This document shows positions 1-5,954 of a stretch of 5,995 nt of DNA, in pieces. Below the pieces are notes generated by a model, which was not told where the DNA came from, searched no databases, and was given only the letters and a program-made list of their open reading frames with translations. Source of the DNA: an uncultured Lachnospiraceae bacterium. Its GTDB lineage: Bacteria > Bacillota > Clostridia > Lachnospirales > Lachnospiraceae. The stretch is taken from positions 1-5,995 of the forward strand of contig CANSYV010000106.1 in the NCBI GenBank assembly GCA_947651335.1, written 5' to 3'. Positions within the stretch are counted from its first letter, which is position 1. Every line of letters begins with the position of its first letter. A program made the translations under genes and the position numbers.

Positions 1-2
1 GG

Positions 3-68
3 GCATTAATCATTAGTTTAGGGTTAGATAAATACAAGGCGGAAAAGGAGGGGAATGTATCTGTATGA
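3..68 (+). CDS. Possible C-terminal tail of an upstream protein (partial, perhaps a membrane transporter)
   Basis: Frame 3 is open from the window edge to a TGA at 66-68, giving 21 residues. A hydrophobic stretch (ALIISLGL) is followed by a charged lysine/glutamate tail (DKYKAEKEG). This is how many MFS or GPH-type sugar symporters end, with a last membrane helix and then a basic cytoplasmic tail. If real, it overlaps the aminotransferase start by 14 bp, which would couple the two genes translationally and place a transporter first in the sugar operon. The other two forward frames have early stops here. A 21-codon open stretch can easily arise by chance, so this is a weak call. Confidence 0.3.
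   Translation, partial: ALIISLGLDKYKAEKEGNVSV
45..51 (+). promoter_or_regulatory. Shine-Dalgarno of the aminotransferase, unusually close to the ATG
   Basis: AAGGAGG at 45-51 is a near-perfect ribosome binding site, but only 3 nt separate it from the ATG at 55, less than the usual 5-9 nt. No other in-frame ATG, GTG or TTG lies between the in-frame stop at 25-27 and residue 1, so the start is fixed at 55 unless a non-standard codon (CTG at 61) is used. Confidence 0.6.
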
Positions 69-1269
69 TGATGCGGGAAAGAAGTACCTGGATTTTTCCG
101 GGCAGTTTTCCGCCTGCAGTCTGGGGCATGGCAATGAGGAGATGATCAATACCCTCACAGACCAGCTGAAGAAGCTGGTGTCTGTAACTTCCATGTATAT
201 GACTGAAGAACGGGCACGTCTGGCGGAAAAGATGGTGGAAATCACTCCGGATGGCCTGGATAAGGTCATGTTCGGCTGTACCGGCTCTGACGCCAATGAA
301 TTCGCCCTGAAGTTGGCAAAGTATTATAAGGGCGGCGGAAGAATCATTTCCTTCCGCCGGGGATTCCACGGGTCCACGGCAGGTGCGGCCGCCGCTACCG
401 GAAAATCAGAGATGATTCAGGAGAACTCCAGCATTTCGGAACTGCTGCCCAGGGGCTTCGTCCACTCTGCCCCGCCCTACTGCTATCACTGCGACTTTGG
501 AAAAGAACCGGACAGCTGCGGCCTTCAGTGCCTGAAATATCTGGAACAGACCATGCTCCACGAAGGAGGCGACAAAATCGCGGCTGTGATTTCCGAGCCC
601 ATTTTTGCGGCAGGGGGAGTGATCGTGCCGCCGTCAGGGTTCTGGACAGGAGTGAGAAAGCTGTGTGATCAATACGGAGCACTGTTGATCTTCGATGAAG
701 TGGTAACCGGAATCGGCCAGACGGGAAGTATGTTCGCCTGTCAGTACGAGGGGGTTACCCCGGACATTTTAGTGACAGGAAAAGCCCTAAGCAGCGGATA
801 TGTGCCGGGGTCGGCAGTCATATGCCGCAGAGAAATCGGTGAGGCAATGGATTCGGTGAGCCTTCATGGACATACCCATTCCTGCTATCCCCTGATGGCG
901 GCTGCAGCCTGCAAAAATATTGAAATCATTCAGCGGGATCATCTGGTAGAAAACAGCGCCCAGACCGGTGCGTATCTCCACGAAAGGCTCACCGGACTCA
1001 TGAGCAGATATCCGGTGATCGGTGATGTGCGGGGGCGGGGACTGCTCCAGGGCTTGGAACTGCAGGATGCCTCCCCGGAATATGACAAATTCAAGCTGGG
1101 GCAGAAGCTGTACGAGACCATGCTTCACAACGGACTGATCACAGAACTGGAGAGCAGAAGGAACCTGGAAAATGTGGTGGTCGTCATGCATCCGGCGCTG
1201 ATTACTTCCAGAGCAGATGTGGACCAGGCTGTCTCGGTGATCCAACAGTCCCTGGACCAGTGCTTGTAA
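55..1269 (+). CDS. Class III (fold type I) PLP-dependent aminotransferase, dialkylglycine decarboxylase/omega-transaminase-like
   Basis: A 404-residue cytosolic PLP enzyme expected to move an amino group between an amine or amino acid and a keto acid or aldehyde. Visible landmarks are the phosphate-contact loop GCTGSDANE (74-82), FHG (104-106, which stacks on PLP in the family), FDEVVTG with the pyridine-nitrogen aspartate D214, TGKALSSG with the Schiff-base lysine K243, and DVRGRGLL (324-331). The overall order resembles 2,2-dialkylglycine decarboxylase, but the Gln that follows the catalytic Asp-Glu there is V217 here, as in many omega-transaminases. The conserved C-terminal carboxylate-binding Arg seems to be V377 (in VVVVMHPAL). 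Four cysteines (C143, C146, C155, C159) form a CxxC-x8-CxxxC patch. The protein begins directly at MYLYDDAGKKYLDF, so the usual N-terminal helix of about 30-40 residues is absent. It is followed after 23 bp by the regulator gene in the same direction. The family is certain, the substrate unknown. Confidence 0.9.
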   Translation: MYLYDDAGKKYLDFSGQFSACSLGHGNEEMINTLTDQLKKLVSVTSMYMTEERARLAEKMVEITPDGLDKVMFGCTGSDANEFALKLAKYYKGGGRIISFRRGFHGSTAGAAAATGKSEMIQENSSISELLPRGFVHSAPPYCYHCDFGKEPDSCGLQCLKYLEQTMLHEGGDKIAAVISEPIFAAGGVIVPPSGFWTGVRKLCDQYGALLIFDEVVTGIGQTGSMFACQYEGVTPDILVTGKALSSGYVPGSAVICRREIGEAMDSVSLHGHTHSCYPLMAAAACKNIEIIQRDHLVENSAQTGAYLHERLTGLMSRYPVIGDVRGRGLLQGLELQDASPEYDKFKLGQKLYETMLHNGLITELESRRNLENVVVVMHPALITSRADVDQAVSVIQQSLDQCL

Positions 1270-1292
1270 ATCCGCAGAATGGGGGAAAGAAA

Positions 1293-2495
1293 ATGGCGAA
1301 AGTGCAGGGAAATAAGAACTTACTGACAGTAAAAAATATTCGGGTAAATAATAAAACCAATTTGTTAAAGCAGCTTGTAAACGGACAGAATCTCACCAGA
1401 AATGACCTTGCAAGGGAAAGCCATATCAGCCTGATGACAGTGAAACACATTGTGGATGGTCTGATAGAAGAAGGGATTGTGGAAGAACATGCCTTCTCCG
1501 CAGCAGTGGGGCGCAAACCCAAAGCTTTGAATATTGCGGAAAAGTATGGAAATATTGTCTGTATCAACCTTACCTCTACCGAATCCCTGCGATATTTGAT
1601 TTATGATTTGAAACGGAAACTGCTGGCTGAGGGCGGCTGTTCCTTTGACCGGGAAAAGCAGAGCTATCAGAAAGTACTGGCACATCTGGTGGAGGAGATC
1701 CGGACGAAACTGCAGTCTTTTTCCACAGAGACTGTGGGGGTGGGGGTTTCGGTGCCCAGCGCTTACTATGAAAAAGAGGATTTGACCAATTATGATTTGA
1801 TTCCCGCGTTCAAAGGGTTTCATATCCGGCAGTATTTCCAGGAGGCTTTTGCACTGGAAAATGTGGCGGTGGTCCATGATGTGGTCTCAGCCGCAAAATC
1901 AGAATATGAATCCAAGCCGGTGAGAAATGAGAGCATTTTTTATTTTTACTGCGGCTTTGGCGTGGGCGGCTGCTTTATGCTGCGGGGAGAAGCGGTAACC
2001 GGAGAGGACCTGCTGGCAGGGGAAGTGGGTAAGATGCAGATAGACAGTCCTTTTGGAGAAGGGATGCTGACCCTGGAAGAAATTGTCTCCGTTCCGGGGA
2101 TTCTCCGGCAGGTGCACAAGGAAGTACCGCAGATTTCATTTGAAGAAGTGACCGCCCGGTACAAAGAAGGCGTGGAACCCATTGCGGGAATTCTGGACAA
2201 AGTTCTGAAGACAATTTCCAGGGTATTGTACAATATGGTATGGCTGTTTAATCCTGCAAAATTCGTGGTGGACAGCTGTAATGAAGAATACGCAGCACTG
2301 ATTACCGAGAGTGTGAAAGCGTATATGCAGCGTTTCCGCCAGGACGATATCTATGTGACAACAGAAGTGGAACAGGCGGTCTATCGTGAATATGACGATC
2401 TGCGCGGATGCTTCCGCACCACGGTTCAGCAGTGGATCGAAAGCCTGGCAGATGAATCCACCCAGGAACCTATAGACCATATACCAGAAAAGTAA
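1293..2495 (+). CDS. ROK-family transcriptional regulator (NagC/XylR type) with degenerate sugar-kinase fold
   Basis: A 400-residue DNA-binding protein. I start it at ATG 1293, with GGGGGAAAG at 1281-1289 upstream; a GTG at 1260 overlapping the aminotransferase end would add 11 residues but has no good ribosome site. Residues 20-80 form a winged helix-turn-helix: helix LTRNDLARESHIS, recognition helix MTVKHIVDGLIEEGIVEE, then the wing VGRKPKALNI. Residues 85-390 are a ROK domain: GVGVSVPSA (149-157), GFGVGGCFML (221-230), GEVGKM (243-248), a helix ending NPAKFVVDS. The ROK zinc motif is gone: the usual GH is GK (246-247), and the CxCGxxGCxE loop is replaced by IDSPFGEGMLTLEE. The DxGxT ATP loop is also missing (INLTSTES), so it should not be a kinase. 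By family it would repress or activate the flanking genes and respond to a sugar or sugar phosphate. It lies inside the operon, so autoregulation is likely but inferred. Confidence 0.88.
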   Translation: MAKVQGNKNLLTVKNIRVNNKTNLLKQLVNGQNLTRNDLARESHISLMTVKHIVDGLIEEGIVEEHAFSAAVGRKPKALNIAEKYGNIVCINLTSTESLRYLIYDLKRKLLAEGGCSFDREKQSYQKVLAHLVEEIRTKLQSFSTETVGVGVSVPSAYYEKEDLTNYDLIPAFKGFHIRQYFQEAFALENVAVVHDVVSAAKSEYESKPVRNESIFYFYCGFGVGGCFMLRGEAVTGEDLLAGEVGKMQIDSPFGEGMLTLEEIVSVPGILRQVHKEVPQISFEEVTARYKEGVEPIAGILDKVLKTISRVLYNMVWLFNPAKFVVDSCNEEYAALITESVKAYMQRFRQDDIYVTTEVEQAVYREYDDLRGCFRTTVQQWIESLADESTQEPIDHIPEK

Positions 2496-2525
2496 GACTT
2501 TAAAGCGGAGAGAGGCGGGGAGTAA

Positions 2526-3449
2526 TTGTTGAGAAAACCAGTGATTGGAATAGATTTAGGCGGCACAAACCTCAGAATCGGCACAGTGGATGAGAAAAAT
2601 CATGTGCGCTTTCTCTGCAAAACCAGCAGCCGCTGTATTGCCCAGGCAGAGGAACCTGTGAGGGAGCTGAATCTCACCATTGAAAAATATAAAGAAAAGT
2701 ACGGCATTGAAAATATCAGCGGGATTTCCATCGGTGTTCCGTCTTCTGTGGCAAATGATAAGAGAACTGTCATCTGCACCACAAATATCAGAAACCACAG
2801 AGACGAACCTGCTTTTGATCATATAGATATTGCAACAATCATGGAAGAGCGGTTTCATGTTCCGGTTTATGTAAATAATGATACCAAGAACATTCTCCTC
2901 TACGATATGTCCAGCAATCAGCTCTCCAGGGAATCCCTGGTGATAGGCATCTATATTGGCACCGGAGTCGGCTGTGCCGTGTGGGTAAACGGCCGGATGC
3001 TGGACGGGAAAGACGGCGCGGCTCTGGACCTGGGGCATATTCCCTATTTCCACGGAGACAAATTCTGCAGCTGCGGGAAGAAAGGGTGCTGTGAATGTTA
3101 TGCTTCCGGATGGCGGCTGGAGGAAATTCGAAAGAAATATTACCCGGACAGCGCTATAGGAGAATTGTTTTTGAAATATGGACAGGAACCGCCCCTGCGG
3201 GAATTTGTCCAGTCCTGTGCCCATGTGTTTGCCGTGATGGCAACTATTTTCAATCCGGAGACGATCGTGGCCGGGGGAGGGGTATTGGAGATGCCGGGGT
3301 TTCCCAGAGAACAGTTTGAGCGGGAAGTGAATGGAAATACGGGAACCGATGTGATGTCTTATGGATTCAACTATGTGTATTCAGAAGATTCAGACTGCAA
3401 AGGCGTGGCTGGCGCGGCTATTTTTGCCAGACAATTTCTGGACAGATGA
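2526..3449 (+). CDS. alsK-like: ROK-family sugar kinase, D-allose kinase (AlsK)-like
   Basis: A 307-residue cytosolic ATP-dependent hexose kinase. Motifs in order: ATP loop GIDLGGTN (8-15), GVPSSVANDKRTVICTTN (70-87), catalytic base D119 in VNNDT, second phosphate loop YIGTGVGCAVWVNG (143-156), and the zinc site H171 with CSCGKKGCCE (C181, C183, C188), all intact. The stretches VANDKRTVICTTN, YIGTGVGCAVWVNG and GGGVLEMPGFPRE closely match E. coli AlsK as I remember it (KDKRTIISTPN, YLGTGMGFAVWMNG, GGGVMDMPAFPRE), closer than to glucokinase or NagK. The TAA at 2523-2525 rules out any start further upstream, so translation begins at a TTG (2526 or the adjacent 2529), with GGGGAG just ahead; this implies modest expression. 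It lies 30 bp after the regulator and 36 bp before nagB. Substrate could be allose, another aldohexose, or given nagB, an amino sugar such as glucosamine. Kinase family is secure, substrate is not. Confidence 0.88.
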   Translation: MLRKPVIGIDLGGTNLRIGTVDEKNHVRFLCKTSSRCIAQAEEPVRELNLTIEKYKEKYGIENISGISIGVPSSVANDKRTVICTTNIRNHRDEPAFDHIDIATIMEERFHVPVYVNNDTKNILLYDMSSNQLSRESLVIGIYIGTGVGCAVWVNGRMLDGKDGAALDLGHIPYFHGDKFCSCGKKGCCECYASGWRLEEIRKKYYPDSAIGELFLKYGQEPPLREFVQSCAHVFAVMATIFNPETIVAGGGVLEMPGFPREQFEREVNGNTGTDVMSYGFNYVYSEDSDCKGVAGAAIFARQFLDR

Positions 3450-3474
3450 CATTTTTGGAACATGCAGTCTGAAA

Positions 3475-3480
3475 AAGGAG
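3475..3480 (+). promoter_or_regulatory. Shine-Dalgarno that fixes the nagB start
   Basis: AAGGAG sits 5 nt before ATG 3486. This favours that start over the in-frame ATG at 3462, which has no purine-rich site and would add eight residues not seen at the usual NagB N-terminus (MKV...). Confidence 0.75.
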
Positions 3481-3485
3481 ATGCT

Positions 3486-4217
3486 ATGAAAGTATACAGA
3501 GTGAAAGATTATGATGCCATGAGCCGAAAGGCGGCGGCGTTTCTTGCGGCGAAAATGATCTTAAAACCAAATGCTCTGCTGGGGCTGGCCACAGGCTCCA
3601 CCCCGGCAGGGACTTATAAACGGCTGGTGGAAATGTATCAGGCGGGAGAACTGGACTTTTCCGGAATCCGCACCGTGAATTTGGATGAGTACCGTGGAAT
3701 ACTGCCCGACAGCCCCAACAGCTATTATTATTTTATGAAAGAAAACCTCTTTTCCAAAGTGAACATTCTGCCGGAAAACACCTATATCCCTGACGGCAGC
3801 AATCCGGACGCCCAGAGGGTATGCCGGGAATACGAAGATACTATTGAGAGACTGGGGCCCATTGAAGTGCAGCTTCTGGGGCTGGGCCATGACGGGCACA
3901 TTGCTTTTAATGAGCCGGGAGACGAATTCGAGGATCGGACACACTGCGCATGGTTGAATGAGCAGACCATCCAGGCCAATAAACGTTTTTTTGAAACCGG
4001 GCAGGACGTTCCACGGCAGGCGTATACTATGGGGATTGGCACCATTATGAGAGCCAGATCTATTCTGATGCTGGTAAGCGGGCGGGAAAAAGCAGAGATT
4101 TTGAGACAGGTACTGGAGGGGCCGGTGACCCCCAAAGTTCCCGGTTCAATCCTCAGGTTTCACCCTGATGTGACTGTTTTTGCGGACGAGGCGGCTTTGG
4201 GAGACGGGGGGAGATGA
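3486..4217 (+). CDS. nagB: Glucosamine-6-phosphate deaminase
   Basis: A 243-residue cytosolic enzyme that converts glucosamine-6-phosphate to fructose-6-phosphate and ammonia, feeding amino sugars into glycolysis. Its length matches the short Gram-positive NagB form; E. coli NagB is 266. Visible motifs: phosphate loop ATGSTP (35-40), NLDEYRG with D67 (E. coli D72), GLGHDGHIAFNEP with D136, H138 and E143 (E. coli D141, H143, E148), ANKRFF with phosphate-binding R167, and GREKAE with K202 (E. coli R172 and K208). The catalytic set is therefore complete. Residues at the E. coli allosteric GlcNAc-6-P site (S151, R158, K160) align with D146, H153 and A155, so allosteric control by GlcNAc-6-P is unlikely. 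It is the last operon gene. No nagA is present, so the substrate may arrive as a free amino sugar phosphorylated by the adjacent kinase. A near-relative sugar phosphate isomerase/deaminase role cannot be excluded. Confidence 0.92.
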   Translation: MKVYRVKDYDAMSRKAAAFLAAKMILKPNALLGLATGSTPAGTYKRLVEMYQAGELDFSGIRTVNLDEYRGILPDSPNSYYYFMKENLFSKVNILPENTYIPDGSNPDAQRVCREYEDTIERLGPIEVQLLGLGHDGHIAFNEPGDEFEDRTHCAWLNEQTIQANKRFFETGQDVPRQAYTMGIGTIMRARSILMLVSGREKAEILRQVLEGPVTPKVPGSILRFHPDVTVFADEAALGDGGR

Positions 4218-4538
4218 ATTCGTTTCTCTAATTCGCCAATAAAATATTGATAACTGGGGGATGCATTCTCATGTAAATGTAAGCAGCGGCCTATTTTATC
4301 AGCCCATTCACATTTTGCCTTTCCAATCTCAGAATAACTTCCCCCAGCTCTTTTTCTAAGATTAGACAGGCCCTGTGGATAAATGGCATCGGCTAATACT
4401 TCCCAGGTCCTGCAGACTGCATCCTGTTTATATTTTTTTATGTACTGTATTTTTGCATCCGGGTATGCTTTTATAATAGCTTTTATATCTCCCAACAACC
4501 AGGCTTCCATTTCTTTGATTGCGATACAAAAAATACAT
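4160..4538 (-). pseudogene. DUF4276 (TOPRIM-like) protein gene, N-terminal part deleted
   Basis: From about 4530 downwards the minus strand encodes a DUF4276 C-terminal half: FCIAIKEMEAWLLGDIKAI, TWEVLADAIYPQGLSNLRKR, CEWADKIG, and a final PSYQYFIGELEKRI. Family members of this kind are about 200 residues with an N-terminal segment (EVED- or VEG-like start, acidic metal residues of the TOPRIM-type core) that is absent here. An ancestral start is still visible: ATG at 4538 directly after the ATPase stop TAG (4541-4539), with GGAGGAG before it. After MYF the frame is wrong and the C-terminal half resumes in another frame, so a segment has been lost with a frameshift. An open frame does exist from an ATG at 4636, but its first 33 or so residues are only the ATPase tail read out of frame. 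After KRI the frame continues 58 bp antisense into nagB to a stop at 4160. Probably non-functional. Confidence 0.75.
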
Positions 4539-5635
4539 CTACTCCTCCGTGTCTTCAAAGTATTTACTATACCACATATCACCCAAGGAAATACCCTCCT
4601 CAGCCAATTCTTTAACAAAAGCATAATCTGAGGCACGCTTTATACTTGAGTAACCATCGCTATTTTTTGCCAAAACCCACACATCATCCGGACCTAGTGC
4701 ATTTACAAAAAATGGGCTATGTGTAGTAACAAATAATTGTTTTGAGAATCTCTGGTTCTTCTATAAATACTAACTGACGCGGATTTTTTTCATGGAGAAG
4801 CAGGTAATAGGCAAAAAGTTTTAGAGTTCCGTCAGACATCCTTTGAGAATAAAAAGGGGAGTCAAATCCTTTCTCATTGAATTTCCTGTAAAACTTTTTC
4901 AAAGTCCTTCCTATTTTCCCGATACATATACTGTGCAACATTATTGATATTGCTCCCGATTCTATCTAAATACGCCTGTGGCGCCGCAGTCTGTAATGTT
5001 CTGGCCGCATCAGGAGAAAAGTAACAAAGATACCAGCTTTTCAAAAAACTCAAAAATTTCTCAATGCGGTCATACTGTTTCATAGCTCCCAGAGTAACAA
5101 TTCCTGGCCTGCGGATATCCGCAAGTTGTACCTCCACTTTTTTCCCGGTAATACTTCCATCATCATCCTGCCCGCCATCATCGTTTCCCTCAAAAGCATA
5201 TCCTGCTCCATCCTGAAGATACATGAAAGACCTTGGCCATCCGTATCTCTCTACACGCTGGCGAAGACGTTCTCTTTTGACATAAGGACGCCTCATCTGG
5301 TCTAAATCAATTTCTAATTCATAAATAATTGGCCGGGTATTACTCGACTCCCGATAGTATAATTCAAATAAAATTGGTTCCGCAGCCCCTTGGGAAATCA
5401 ACTTTTCAAACCCACCCCGGTTATTCGCGTCACAGGCCGCTTCTACGCCCATTTCCAGACAGTCTGCTATGAATCCAAAAGCATCTGCCAAAGCGCTTTT
5501 TCCATTGCCGCTTGGACCAATTACAGCAACAAGATTCCCAAGAGCCCGGACATTTTGATTCGTCCTTGTTTTTCCAAGTACAATATCCTTTAAAACTCCA
5601 TAATTCTGGATTTTTATACCTTCTATTTTCCCCAT
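4539..5635 (-). pseudogene. AAA_21-type ATPase of a DUF4276-associated module, broken by two internal deletions
   Basis: Translation starts at ATG 5635 with AGAGGA 7 nt upstream. Piece 1 (5635-4874, 253 residues) carries IKIQNYGVLKDI, the Walker A GPSGNGKSA (40-48), an acidic insert NDDGGQDDDG (151-160), LGAMKQYDRI and NWYL-like KSWYLCYFSP, then runs into TGA after KVLQEIQ. Piece 2, in another frame (about 4881-4747), carries FNEKGFDSPFYSQ, the ABC-type signature MSDGTLKLFAYYLLL and Walker B QLVFIEEPE, then shifts. Piece 3, in the third frame (about 4751-4539), carries QLFVTTHSPFFVNALGPDDVWV and the family-typical end GISLGDMWYSKYFEDTEE before TAG. At both breaks whole conserved blocks are missing (the ENGL...LLE helix after Walker B, and the strand before FNEKGF), so these are deletions, not single-base errors. 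Intact relatives are paired with DUF4276 genes, suggesting nuclease-linked defence (inference). A pseudogene, or an assembly artefact, is the likeliest state. Confidence 0.82.
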
Positions 5636-5642
5636 GTACTGT

Positions 5643-5648
5643 TCCTCT
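5643..5648 (-). promoter_or_regulatory. Ribosome binding site of the AAA ATPase
   Basis: On the minus strand AGAGGA lies 7 nt before ATG 5635. The good spacing supports this start, and the N-terminus it gives (MGKIEGIKIQNYG) fits SMC/AAA_21 ATPases, whose first strand immediately precedes the Walker A region. Confidence 0.65.
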
Positions 5649-5658
5649 TTTCCTGAAT

Positions 5659-5688
5659 ATTATATATAGTATTTCCTTATGGTGTCAT
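5659..5688 (-). promoter_or_regulatory. Sigma-A-type promoter of the ATPase/DUF4276 module
   Basis: Read on the minus strand, ATGACA (5688-5683, five of six bases of TTGACA) is followed after an 18-nt spacer by a perfect TATAAT (5664-5659). Transcription would begin near 5652 and give a very short leader holding the ribosome site. A second, weaker option further upstream is TTGTTG (5764-5759), 17 nt, TATAAT (5741-5736). The surviving promoter suggests recent decay of the module. Confidence 0.55.
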
Positions 5689-5789
5689 TATAATCTTTTT
5701 TAAGAAATACTTTTTCTTGCGGCATGTCTCTATAAATTATATTATACACAACATTTTTCAACAAGCATAAAATTTAGGTTTATTGGCAG
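5689..5789. other. AT-rich intergenic spacer
   Basis: No coding sequence is recognisable here. The stretch is strongly A+T-rich with several TATAAT-like words on both strands, including the secondary minus-strand promoter candidate. It separates the ATPase promoter from the rubrerythrin remnant. I see no hairpin, repeat or RNA gene. Confidence 0.5.
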
Positions 5790-5954
5790 AAAAACGCCGG
5801 AACACAGACTGAGAAAAACCTGCACGCCGCGTTTTCCGGAGAATCGGAAGCCAGAAATAAATATACTTATTTCGCTTCCGTGGCAAAAAAAGAAGGCTAC
5901 GAACAGATCGCCTCATTATTCCTGAAAACAGCAGAAAACGAACGGGAAACATGA
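5790..5954 (+). pseudogene. Rubrerythrin N-terminal fragment (start codon and C-terminal half missing)
   Basis: The plus strand encodes GTQTEKNLHAAFSGESEARN, then KYTYFASVAKKEGYEQIASL and FLKTAENERE, the opening two helices of the rubrerythrin ferritin-like four-helix bundle. Intact rubrerythrin is a cytosolic non-haem di-iron peroxidase that protects anaerobes from peroxide. The first iron-ligand glutamate (in SGESEARN) and the ENERE glutamate remain, but the family's EREH continuation stops at ERET followed by TGA (5952-5954), so the iron-ligand histidine, the rest of the bundle and the C-terminal rubredoxin-like CxxC domain are gone. No start codon lies between the in-frame TAG at 5775-5777 and the fragment. 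Bases 5955-5995 show no continuation in any frame, so this is not just the window edge cutting the gene. Confidence 0.85.

Noticed and set aside
1260..1292. GTG start at 1260 for the ROK regulator
   Set aside because: It would overlap the aminotransferase end and lacks a ribosome site; ATG 1293 has a purine-rich site at normal spacing.
2926..2940. 15-bp palindrome CCAGGGA-A-TCCCTGG inside the kinase gene
   Set aside because: Arms are perfect, but it lies within conserved coding sequence with no T-run after it and no copy elsewhere in the window, so it is neither a terminator nor a supported operator.
2556..3224. Long 222-residue minus-strand frame opposite the kinase
   Set aside because: Shadow of the kinase gene, whose plus-strand motifs are complete; no ribosome site or family resemblance on the minus strand.
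4218..4300. Intrinsic terminator after nagB
   Set aside because: I searched for a GC-rich hairpin followed by a T-run on both strands and found none.
4160..4636. An intact 158-residue minus-strand gene from ATG 4636
   Set aside because: Its first 33 or so residues are the ATPase C-terminus read in the wrong frame; only the part from about 4530 down matches the DUF4276 family, so I call it a remnant.
5717..5745. Plus-strand promoter TTGCGG, 17 nt, TATTAT ahead of the rubrerythrin remnant
   Set aside because: Only three of six -35 bases match, and this very A+T-rich stretch gives -10-like words by chance on both strands.
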